From Saccoglossus kowalevskii (lineage: Eukaryota > Hemichordata > Enteropneusta > Harrimaniidae), in the NCBI RefSeq assembly GCF_000003605.2, contig NW_003124899.1:51462-66582 (forward strand): a stretch of DNA of 15,121 nucleotides. The letters run 5' to 3'. The position numbers and the translations under genes are program-made. The notes beneath the pieces are model-generated. The model saw only the letters and a list, made by a program, of their open reading frames with translations. It did no database searches and was not told where the DNA came from. Below, piece by piece: positions 1 through 12,200 of the stretch (position 1 is its first letter; every line of letters starts with the position of its first letter).

Positions 1-191
1 TTTGCCGTTCTATTCCCTGCCGCAGTTCGATCTGCGTGTTGTCTATTTTTGCGAATTTTCGTTTTTTTTGCCGGGGATCTCCTGGCAAACGCCCACCCCT
101 TCTTTTTGGCAATTTTCCATGTTCAAGACTCTGGGCTTATACCCGGATAAATACGGTATACAGCTTTAATAGGTTATAACGGAGTACTCAC
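1..191 (-). other. Partial intron downstream of W17
   Basis: No SAM-like coding sequence is visible in any frame. The stretch is richer in G+C than nearby introns and holds two imperfect inverted repeats: cgcag/ctgcg at 21-25 and 32-36, and tttgcc/ggcaaa at 67-72 and 84-89. It may be a mobile-element fragment, but no family was recognised. Confidence 0.5.
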
Positions 192-297
192 CATGCATGT
201 ATGTATACCGCTTTTCAAATTCCTTTAGTTCTTTCTTGGTGGGTTTCTTAATTTTGGTAACCATTGGTTGTTTCGACTTGCCCTTTCTCTTGTCAGC
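192..297 (-). CDS. DGKD/DGKH: DGK exon W17: basic region before the expected SAM domain
   Basis: This 106-bp exon goes from phase 0 to phase 1. It reads [20 protein letters not shown] then [15 protein letters not shown] plus one base. The lysine-rich VTKIKKP part corresponds to the VTKFKKEK motif just before the SAM linker of DGK delta/eta. Phase and donor (ATG|GTGAGT) show that the gene continues below position 1. Confidence 0.88.
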
Positions 298-3200
298 CTA
301 GTTTATATGCAAAGAAAAATGTGAGTTATCAACTGGCAATGCATAAAAGACAGAAGGATACAAAGTTTCCATAGGAAGCTATAATCAACCAAGATGTGCA
401 CATCATACGACAGACTGTGCGCATCATACGACAGACTGTGCGCATCGTACGACAGACTGTGCGCATCGTACGACAGACTGTGCGCATCGTACGACAGACT
501 GTGCGCATCATATGACAAACTGTGCGCATCATAAAAAACATTAACAAAATGTAGATGTGGCATTTGTGTGTACATTTCCATGCCTGTCTAGAGATCCAAC
601 TTAAAGTTTAACCACACCATTTCAAATACAAATATAGCAAACTATTTAATTATAAATTCATGTGTTTCAGGACTCACCTCGTCCTCACACCCGACACCTT
701 CTATGTTAATGACTTTCCTTAGCTCTGTATCGACACCGTGCAGACCCGTGCTTAGTTTGTCCTCTAAGTCCTCTTGTAGCTGTGGATCCTAAAAACAGAG
801 GAGGACATTTTGAAAATGAATACACTGTAAATCATCTATTAATCTGAACATGGTCTGTGATTATGTCACTAGAACTCAACTATAGGTACTCTACTATACT
901 ATAATTCATTTTTTTCGGTTCGCTGGTTGGCACATGAAAAACCAATCCAATTCTCTGCCATTTACGATCTTACTTGTAAATGCTACACTGGGATTTCAGC
1001 AACTTTTAAATGTTTTTTTTGCACATTTGCTATCATGAAGAAATATCCCACATCATTTTGTTATTACAAGATGAAAAGTAAGTATACCAAAACGACCATA
1101 AAATACAATCCAGCATTGATAGACACCCTCTAATTGTGTCCAAAAGGATACAAGACAATAATATTCACATATACATAGCAATATGTTTTCAACTTACCAA
1201 ATTATATGTCTTGGTGTTCAAGAATATTGTAGTTTCTTGATGTAGGTTCCTAACGCTGTTTATGAAATCTATCACATTCTTTCTATTGGCACCCTACATA
1301 AAAACAAGGTCAAAATTATTATTTATTCACCAATTAATTACTATTGCAAAACAGCATTCAATTCCCATATTAGGATAAACATAGCAACGACAAGAAAGGA
1401 TAATGACAACGACAACAACAATAACAGAACAGACATCTGCATCATACATAATAACACCATATTCTCTCCATTCGTTTATGTTGTACTGCATCATAATATG
1501 TCTGTCTTCAGCTTACAAGAAATAAAAAATGAAACTTGCTACCCAATCCAGTAACAGAGTTGGAATACCACCATGGAGCAGGTCTTAAAATTATTGCTTT
1601 TGGATCACTTTTTGAAAATTACAAAATCAACACCATAATAAGTAAAGATATAACAAGATGACAGAACGTTATGCCCATATATGGACATCCAGGTGAAACA
1701 TATTTTGCATGTTACATGTTTAGTTGCTTACCTCGGCTATTCTTCCACCCGGAAATAGTCTATCAAGACTATCCGAGGCTGCCGCAGCGTGACATGACAG
1801 TTCCTGCTCCACTGTACTATGACTCAATGTTGCCACCTTAACACTGTCGGGAAAACAAACGTACATTTGAATATGCTAATTCCACAAAATGCACTATTTT
1901 GATGTCTGAAAAATTCAGCTAAAGTTCATTTTATGTATTGCATAGCACCAACTCATACATTCATTTCCTGTCAAAGGGCTTAAAAGCGAATTTACAGATT
2001 CGGAAATAGAAACTGCACAATTTAAGCATACATATACGCAACTTGACCCGTGGACACTGCTACTCTTCGGGACAAGTACAACTGAATTGTTTACATGCAC
2101 TAAGGAAAGGAACAGTGCACAGGACAGCTTTACGACGCCATTCGCAAGGACGTCACTCTACCAAATATAAATGTAGGCAGAATGCACTCTTATTAGCACT
2201 GCTGAGTGTATAGCCGACCATACGAGTCAAATCCACGTCCTCCCTGATAATAGGCGTACACGCTAGCCATTGTTCCACACACCAGGACTGTCGAGAAAAC
2301 GCTGTGAAATGGGACATCAGTTTGTCAAAATGTGTTATCACAGTGCCCTAAGGTTAACGATTAAGATTACTGTTAGGAAAACATTTTGTGAATATGGGAC
2401 AGCATACGTCAATTTCATACAATGGCCTAAAACTACAACTAAAGGTTAAATAATCTTGGCATGCGATATCAGTAATGTCAACGTCGGAATTTCAAATTTT
2501 ACCATTTAATTAGAGTGGCTGAAGCATCGGCAAATGGCGTCAACACCAACGCTTCATTATCTGTGATTGGCTGAGAGTTCATTGGCTGTCCTTTCTCTAC
2601 TCGTAGTTTGTCAGTCCACATCTGTAGAGTCGTCTCAAATGCCTGAAACGAAGATATAATGATTAACAGTTATGAGTTTAATAAAGGAATTCTGGTTGGT
2701 ATTATGGTCCAGGGAAAAACCAAAACAGGAGGACTACCAAATTTAATACTCTGGTTTATTGCATACAAAATGAAAATGTCTGAATGATGATTCATGATTA
2801 GTGACCTACCCTGTCTCTGACAAGCATCTGTGCCCTGTTCTTGTGCACAATTTTGATAAACCCAGGCGGCTGAATCCATGCTTCGCCATCTACCTGAATT
2901 GGAAGTCCCTCATCGCCAAGAATGGTCAGCTTCACAACACGACACTGCAATACATATAAGAGGTGCATTAATAGCAGTATTAGAAGTGATTAGTATGGCA
3001 TTATTCAAAATCAGACACAATAAAACAAGCAGCCTAACTGCTGAGATAGCTCCGCTGTTAGCAATGCACATTCCAATTAAAGAACTGAAGACATCATTAG
3101 AAAATGAACAATATGTATAGTATCAAAGCAATCGGACTTACAGTTTTTAACAAGAAGTCGAAAATATCACTTTCTACCAAAAATGACAAAAATATTTACC

Positions 3201-6200
3201 AAAATTAGAGAATTTAAGATATCATCACGAAATGAACAAATCTGAGAAAGGTCTACATGTAGTATCTATATAAGTAATATCAAAGCAATTGAACTTTTGG
3301 TTTTTAACAAGAAGTCAAAAATATCACTTTTTACCAAAAATGACAAAAATATTCACCAAAATTAGAGAATTGAAGATATCATCACAAAATGAACAAATCT
3401 GAGAGAGGTCCACATGTAGTACCTATATATGTAATATCAACGCAATCGGACTTACAGTTTTTAACAAGAAATCGAAAATATCACTTTTTACCAAAAATGA
3501 CAAAAATATTCACCAAAATTAGAGAATTGAAGATATCATGAAATGAACAAATCTGAGAGAGGTCTACCCAAGGTACATATACACAAAGTATCAAAGCATT
3601 CAGGCTTGTAGTTTTTAAGAAGAAGTTGAAAAAGTAAAACATTGACACGGACGACGACGCCGAACAATCACTCATATGATAAGCTCCGCTCGACAAAGTC
3701 GACAGTGGAGCTAAAAAGTTATATTGGATAAAAACAAAAGATATACAACCTGGCCACTAGGTGGCACTGTCTTACCCAAGTAAAAACAAAAGCCATACAT
3801 TATCTGCCACTGAGTGCACTTTCTATTCATGTTCTTACCTGCGCTATCCTATGATGACGTACACTGAGCACTCTCGACATAGCCATATGTGTCACACCGT
3901 ATACAGCAACAACTTCAAGTATTTTATCATCAAATGAGGGTGCTGTGAAATTCTGAAAAAACAGATAGCATGGACGTTTTAAACTGATACACACACTTCA
4001 TGGTGAATACTCTTGTGTCAAGAAAATAAAAAAGTTGATTTCAAAAATATTTGGAAACAATTCCGTCATCTAATACATCACACATATTAATTTATCGTTT
4101 AATCTAGCAATGCATTTGACTATAGTTGTGTGTAAAAGGTCACATGGGACCCATATTAAACATGGAGAAATGCGACAACAATAGCAATGCCTTACAAGTT
4201 CTGCACTAGGTATTTTTATTTTCAATTGGGATTTCTAAAACCATATTGATTTCCTGGAAATATTTAACAACAATAAAAATATCAAATCACATGTTCATTC
4301 ATAATTCATGTTTGTATAGTGGTCCTTACTGAATCTGTTTTGCTGCCTCCCCAGAAGTTGTATCCACCCATGTAACTGGGTATATTGAGAACTACTATAC
4401 CCTGTAAGCTTGGAAGTGGAATCCTCTGTCCATCACACTGAGTGGAAAGAAAATACATCACATGAAAATGGGAAATATGTGTTATTTATTGTATTTAAGC
4501 AATTGCTAAAAGACCATGTGCTGTATAATATACAGACGCTGTGTATTTGGGTGAATATCCGAAAATTTTACCCCCATAATGTATTTTCATTTTGTGCCCC
4601 AATAGTCAATTTGTCTCAGTATACACACATTAAAAAGTTTTTTTTTGTTTAAAAAAACAGTATTTTCAGGAATCTTAGCACAACCCTAAATATACAATGT
4701 ATTAATTATTCAACACAAACAGAGGTCACTCACCTCAAGCTGTATTATTCAACACAAACAGAGGTCACTCACCTCAAGCTGTATTATTCAACACAAACAG
4801 AGGTCACTCACCTCAAGCTGTATTCTTTCATGTAAATTTTTGGAAGTTCTCTGTAGGAATTCTTTGCCCGCAAAGATTCCATACCATGTTTTGCATTTGG
4901 TCCGACTCCTGGACAAAAAATATTTGTAATGAGTTAGAAACTACCTAGCCTAACCAAGTTTTTTCTTCAATCTGGAGAAAACTGTAATCAGCAAAGAACA
5001 AGACTTAAAAAATACAAGCTCTCCATCTAGTCATTTATACAATACCTGCATTTCTCAGGATGCTCTTCTCTTTTATTGTGAAAGTCTAACGCTATTTTGG
5101 CATCCAGACCAATTCCAAAATAGTTATTCATGACGTATCTCTCGTCAAAACCATCGCTGGAAATAAAACAGAGATCTTCAAAATTATGCTTCCCACCTTC
5201 ACACTTCCTGTATCAACTGTGATGCTTATTTCAACAAACACATCATCTGAAATACATGCAATTGATTCATACATGTTTGGATGGGCGGCATTATTTTTCA
5301 ATCATCTGATAGTATATGATCTTATGCAGTATTTTTTTTTTAAATAGAAAACAGAATGAGGTTTCATTATGTGTGCAAGCATCAGTTTGAATTCTTAATA
5401 AATAAATGTCTTTTATGTTTAAAAGGTTGTTACTGTTGGATTTTGAAAATTGCCACCTTTCAACTTTCAATAGATATAACCAGACTGCCATATAACTCCT
5501 GTTGCATGTGCCCACTGTAGGCTATACAGACTCAAGTCTGATTGCTATAAATATGGCTACCAGACTGGCCAATTATTATTGAATTGCACGTCAGTCATAT
5601 GATTCTCACATGTCTGAATTTATTAAAAACACACAAAGTGGTGTTTTGAATTTAAAGCGTTTGAGCTGATGATTGTTTACAATAACTGAAGTATGGACAT
5701 CTTCTCTGCCTTTGGTTGACAGAGCTTTGCCACAGAGATTTACCACAGAGCTTTGCCGCAGAGCTTTGCCGCAGAGCTTTGCCGCAGAACTTTGCCACAG
5801 AGCTTTGCCACAGAGCTTTGCCACAGAGATTTGCCGCAGAACTTTGCCGCAGAACTTTGCCGCAGAACTTTGCCGCAGAACTTTGCCGTAGAGCTTTGCC
5901 GCAGAGCTTTGCCGCAGAGCTTTGCCACAGAGCTTTGCCGCAGAGCTTTGCCGCAGAGTTTTGTCACAGAGCTTTGCCACAGAGCATGAATAAATGATCA
6001 ACTCACACATCGTTTGCATCTTGGTCCATGAGCGGAGAAGCCGGAGCACACAAAGCATCAGCATTGGCAAGTAGAACTTTACTAATCAAGTTACCACCAG
6101 CAGCTAAACCAGCTAAACCACCACTTAAACCTGCAAAAAATAATAGTTTCTGCTATTAAACAAAGGTGAATGCTAGTTAAAATTGATCAGAAAATGGTTA

Positions 6201-9200
6201 CAGGATTAATTCACTTTGCAGCTGATCTTAGGTAGAAAGTAAAAAATTGAAACAAGATAAGTGAATAAATCCTAACAGACCATCTGTAATTATATATGCG
6301 CATATCATAATGATGTCAAAAGATGACATGACCCGGATTGCAGCAACTGTGTAAGGCGAGCCACAAGTTGGACTTGCACATTATTTTGCTTGCAATAAAT
6401 GATCTGAAGGCTGATAAGGCTTTTATAGTTTCAGAATAAAAATTAATGCAATAAATATTACAGTAAACCGATTAATTTGATATTTCAATCACGTTTACGT
6501 GAACAAAAAGTCTAAAGGACAATGTCTTTAAGACCCTAGTGAAATTTTAACTGAAACAGTATTTCGCAATATTTGGGATTAAAGCAGTTTAAAGTAGTTT
6601 GCGGCAAAAAAGAGATTTTTTTCAAAGAAATGCAAATTTGTTATTGATCGTTACTGTCGTTGGTACATGTACTCAATGAAAAATAATATATGTTAAAGGG
6701 CGGTACATGTACTCAATGAAAAATAATATATGTTAAAGGGCGGTACATGTACTCAATGAAAAATAATATATGTTAAAGGGCGGTAGTCATTGTGCCGCGT
6801 CCTGTTCGATATGGGACTCATAGCGACGTATACAACGTGTGTAAAAAACAATGGTTATTTACATGAAATTCGAACATGTGCTGCATGAAGACCGCCACGC
6901 TTTAAACACAGGAGACAATAAGGGCTGCATCTCATTACTTATGCAAACAAGACACTTCTAAATAGAAGAAGTGAAGATAATATCATGAAATGGATGAGCA
7001 TAATTAAATGAAGTTAAAGTCAACAATTAGTCATCCACATGATTGGAAATCAACACACATAATAGTTGATCAAAAAGAACGTCAAAACCTGGGTAAATGT
7101 GCTATGAAATACAGTACCAACAATTGAACGATTCCCTTCAGAACACTATAAAATTACATGCTTGCCACGAGAAGGCCACATCACATGGTTATGAGAAGAC
7201 TGCAAAAACATAATTAGACCTAATTTATTATTAATTATTAATAATAGTGGCTATAAATGTTATGAAATCTTGTATAATATGTATATATTAAAAACATAAT
7301 GACTGGACAACATGAAAAGTGGATCAAACAAATCCCCGATTTGATTCTCAGTGAATTTTGCTTAATCAAGTAAGTCACATTAGAAACACATCAGTTTCAC
7401 ATGGCATTCAATAGTCTTCAGTTGACTCCCTAAGCTGGTGAAAATGCTCAGTAATTTCCAGCTTGCAAATTCTGTAATTGTTGTATTTGGTACATGTACA
7501 CGGCACATACTGTTTCGCAAGTCAAATGCTACAAACAAAACATATCTGATAATATACAACGTAAAACATATTCAATTGACCAATCACAGATACTAATAAA
7601 TACACATGGTCCAGCAAAGAGTGTTCCATATACATCAGTTATCGGTTTAAACAAAGAAGGTGCAACACTTGAAACATTCACATAAACAAACATTCAGAAG
7701 ATGACAGCATGCAACTTAGATATCAAGATCAAATTTTGCACAAGTGTACTGAGTTTAATTCTAAATATTGGCATAAAAGAACATTTGGAAAGATTTGCAT
7801 GAACAGTTGTCCCATCTTATAAATCCTGGATCTACAACACTCCATGCAGTGGGTATATTATCGGTGAAACAGAACACGATGCATAACTAGGGAATGTAAG
7901 CTCTGGATTGGTTTAATATTATCATGTGACCTGCATCAGGGGGTAAACCATGCATTGGATGTGAGTAATCACAAATCTCATTGGAAGATTCACATAGCTC
8001 ACTACACCAGCCACTACAACATTAACAACAATGTCAAAACTATATTTTAATAAACCGATGATGTCACAAAATACAACCAATGACAAAGTGACTACAAGCA
8101 AGACAAGTGATTATACACTAACAACAACAACTACCACCGACGACCAACAATTCACTTGCCTTGCAGAGTAGACACATTCTCCATGCTACTAATTCTAGCA
8201 GACAGACCGACGGGGCCCATATAGGGTGGCGTAAGTTTACTTGCGTGAGTTATTCTACGTATTTTAGGACTATCAGGATAAAGTTTCAATAACTCTTTTT
8301 CTACGGAAAGGAGAGAAGGAGAAGCAATGTGAAAGACAGCAGGATGCATGGATTGAGTATTGCAGTATTTATTTATTACAAAAGATTGTCGCAATATGTA
8401 TGCCAATGTATGCCGGCCATGCACCTTTAGCGCACGGTAATGACAACAATATAAAATAGCAAGGCAGGTAATAATACTTTAGAATTATAAATTAAAACAC
8501 CATAGTCATTATTTAGCGAACTGAAAATGAAGTTTACGCATGTTGTACACATCGCATGGGACTGACAGGGAACATGACATAGAGAGACAACTGTTCCATT
8601 TTGAGAATTAAATTAACTATATAGCTAAAGTTATGATTATAATAGATAATGCAAAAAAACAATGATAGATTTTTGCGTTTTTATACACCCATATACTCAC
8701 CCATCTTTTCTAATTTCTTCTTCTCACTTTTTGCTTTTGCTCCAGCACCAGAGAAATGCTTTCTCAGAGCCATAAGAGGACTCCGACTACCAGGACTCTT
8801 TGTACCCGACGCCTCAGCTGCGGCTGCCATCTCTCCACCGCCGACGGTTAACCTATTGCCGCCTCTCGTGGCATTTTTCTCCACCACGTCAGCGATACTT
8901 ATCTTGTCCATAGCACTTGTACATGGCTTTATCTCTTCGATCTGCTCATCTGCGATGATGTTGATGCTTGGCGTTGTTGAGATGATGGGGACCTGATGAC
9001 TGGAAGATGGCGACACCACAGCAACGGCGGCCGCCACAAGAGCGTGTTGTTCCTGAGTCTGTGCATTCTGTTCATCAACCGCTGATAGAAACAAACAATC
9101 AAAATATACATGTATATACTATTATATTATACCAGTACATGTTAATGGTGTTAATCCATTGATTTGATTGGTCCAAACACAAAACTTGCATATGCAATCC

Positions 9201-12200
9201 ATGGTATATTGGCTGATAATGCACGGCTAAACCAAGTGGCCCTGGAACATGAATTGACTACAGGTTTAATACCGAAATACATAAAACTGGTATTATTTGA
9301 TTTTTAGGGAAATATAGTAGTTAAATTTTGGAAGAATATTGAAAAAAAAAATACTGAATTAAAAATATTTGAAAAGTTATATAACCATAATATTGCTTTT
9401 TGTTAATGGTGGGATCCAAGTTGTGAGCATCGGTAGTTGGGTGATTGTCATTCGCCACACAACCTAAACCAACGTCCCTCAACACCGTGAGGTGCCTAAA
9501 GGAACGCCAGAATGCTGTGTTCTCAGCGTTGTGACTTTGAGATGGATTGCGAACCTCCAACAAAGAAAACATCTTTAGTTTTGCTATCCTTTTGTTTTTC
9601 TGCAATTTTGATCCATGGTTTTGTACCTAATCAGCTTATGTCTACTGTTTTAGTCCCCATTCCAAAAGATCCCGGAGGCGATATCTGTGACCAGTCTAAT
9701 TATCGTCCGGTTGCTGTTGCAACTGTGTCATCAAAATTGTTAGAGAAAGTTTGGCTCAATAGATGTATAGATTGCCTTTCTACTAGTAATTATCAGTTTG
9801 AGTTTAAGCCAGATCATGGTACTGACATGTCTATTTTCGTTTTAAAAGAAGTTTTATCATATTATAAGAGATTGAATACATCTGTTTTTGTTACGTTTAT
9901 GGATGCCTCAAAAGCATTCGATTATGTTCGTCATGATATTCTTTTTGAAAAGTTATTACTTAGGGGTGTTAAGACTTATTTAATGAAAGTTTTAATTTTT
10001 TGATACAAGCACCAAACATTTGTTGTTAGATGGAATAATTGTTTTTCTGTTTTTTTTTTAATTCGACAAACGGTGTGAAACAAGGTGGGATCTCTTCACC
10101 TATATTTTTTACAGTTTATCTTGATAACCTCAGTAATGAACTATCCTCCCTTCTATTTGGTTGTTTAATAGGGAGTCTGAGAATTAATCATTTATTTTAC
10201 GCTGACGATATTGTAGTATTCAGTACAGGAGCGTATGGTCAACAATTACTAGTTGATACATGCGGACGGTATGGCAAACTTAACTCTATCTTTTTAATGA
10301 GAAAAAAAACGTATGTATGTTAATTCAGCCTCGTTTTCGAAGGTTAAAGAATTTATTTAAATGTCAATTTATTTAAATGGTAGACTACTTGATTACGTCA
10401 CTGTATATAAATATCTGGGACACTTGATCACTAGTGACCTTAATGACAATGTTGACATTCAGGCCAAAACTCATCTCTTTTATGTGAGAGGCAACGCGAT
10501 TATTCGCGATTGTAGATTTGCGTCCTTACAAGTACCTGTTATTAAAATGTCATTTATTTTCTGTATTTTGTGATATTCCATATGCGTTTTGTAAATTATC
10601 TGGGTATTCACATTCTGTTGTACAGAGTAATAGGACATTATTTGTTAATCTTTATATTAGATCTTTTGATGAAATTTTTCGGAAAAAGACATTTAGTTTG
10701 ATGAGTAGACCCATTGTAACAACATTGTACATTTCAATTCATTCCCAGAGTTTAAGATGGATGGAGGATTTTTTGACTTGTATTTTTTTTTGCTATGGAT
10801 TTTTTATGATCTGAAATAAACACACAATAATAATAATAATAAAAGGTCAAAAAGGTCATCTTTTGTTATGCTAATTCGTGTGTTTACGCTGCTCTATTCA
10901 CCGTGGATACGTTTCTTTTTCATGCGAAATAAAAATTAGTTTGTATTCAATTTGAACTGTGTTGCACATGTAATTTTTGTATTCATTCAGCGTACAACTA
11001 CATACTATTCTTATAAATATTCATGTTCAAGGGCCATAATCATGATCTTTTAGTAGATGAAAGTAAACTCTTTTTTTACAAGTTTTATCGAATTGTCAAT
11101 ATACTGGTATAATATAATAGAAATAACCCCCGCCGAAGTTGGGTATACCACTTGATATTGCACAATTCACTCCAAATATGTGGCTCGTGCATATATGTCG
11201 TGAATTGTGCAATATCTCGTGGTATACCCACCTTCGACGGGGGGTTATTGCTTAAGTATATCATCTATATGTTCATGACACAAAACTTAGAATCTAATTT
11301 TTTTTTTTAATTGGCCAAAAATTGAGACTGACCTTTTTCTGTATGTTCAATTATTTGTCTGACAGCTTTTTTCAAGCTGTTTGCTCGGCACATAAGTGCA
11401 TCTCTTGGTTTGAATATCTTGGCTGGCACCTCCGGCATGGTATCCTTATCAATGTTAGACTCTTCCTCTTCTATTTCTACAACATCGGCCTCCACTTCGT
11501 CTTTTTCTTTCTCTTCATTATGATTGGCCTCCTTTGGAGATTCTTCCTCGGGAGGTACTGGAATGTTAGCGGGCAGTGGCGTAGCATTTGATTCTTCTTC
11601 TAACGTTTTCAGAAGTGATTGTAGTTTTTCGTTTAAAACTGCACACTGTAGAAATTAAAAAAAAAACATAACAAGAAGAAGTTGAAAATACACATTTTTA
11701 CCAAAAATGACAAAAATATTCAGTAAAATTAGTGAATTGCAGGTATAATCACAAAAATAACCAATCTGAGTAAATATAAAATGGGGTTAACAAATAGTGA
11801 TTCACTTACTTTCTGTTTCATTGTCTCTTCCTCAGAAACGTGCTCACTACTATCATCATATGAAGTACCGATTTTGGCAACGAAATCTTTAACGGTCTCA
11901 CAAAGCACCCTGAAAACGAAATGCAATAAATTCAGTGAAAGATGTCAGTCTGCTTTCTTCTGCAATTGGGAGATGACTGGGTGTGTTTTATAAGTATCAT
12001 ATGTTTATCATTATATGGTCAATTGAGTCAGCGACAATCCCATAAAAACAAAATAACACGTACTTTGCTGAAGATATGACAACAGAATGTTGATCGGATT
12101 GTAAGATTTTGGTGAGATGCTCCGCCACCGAGTCTTCGTAGTCGGCAATGGCTTCTTCCACTTCTGTCGTCGTTCCCAATCCTGTCCTCTCAATAGCATG

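Larger units (their letters stand above)
9082..11332 (-). other. W4-W5 intron, main insertion site of mobile DNA
   Basis: A 2,251-bp intron holding the reverse transcriptase fragment and the foldback element. The stretch 9082-9410 is AT-rich and featureless. 9411-9544 has a different composition and a small imperfect hairpin (aacgccagaa...ttctcagcgtt, 9500-9530); it may belong to another repeat or to the retrotransposon's upstream part. 10843-11121 shows nothing recognised. Confidence 0.7.

Noticed and set aside
303-581. A 92-codon minus-strand frame with seven-residue repeats
   Set aside because: It lies within a 380-bp intron with consensus ends, and the repeat is a 21-bp minisatellite.
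2153-2341. A 62-codon minus-strand frame that could be a missed kinase exon
   Set aside because: W13 and W14 join perfectly through the split Cys codon and reproduce the family's continuous helix. The frame has no kinase similarity.
2878-3120. An 80-codon plus-strand open frame
   Set aside because: Its first part is the antisense of W12 and its end runs into the ~157-bp array. It shows no motif of its own.
3682-3712. A canonical Helitron 3' end (hairpin then CTRR)
   Set aside because: A CTAA is present but it overlaps the hairpin arm instead of following it by several bases, and the expected T after the terminus is absent. Kept only as a hairpin-bearing end.
5606-6070. Long minus-strand and plus-strand open frames of 72-154 codons over the 13-bp repeat
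   Set aside because: They are produced by a stop-free 13-bp unit read in every phase and all show the same cyclic peptide. The minus-strand frame overlaps W7 out of its proven frame.
6662-6785. CRISPR-like array (also considered for 395-533 and 4705-4821)
   Set aside because: The copies are directly abutting with no unique spacers, and the surrounding spliced gene shows the genome is animal.
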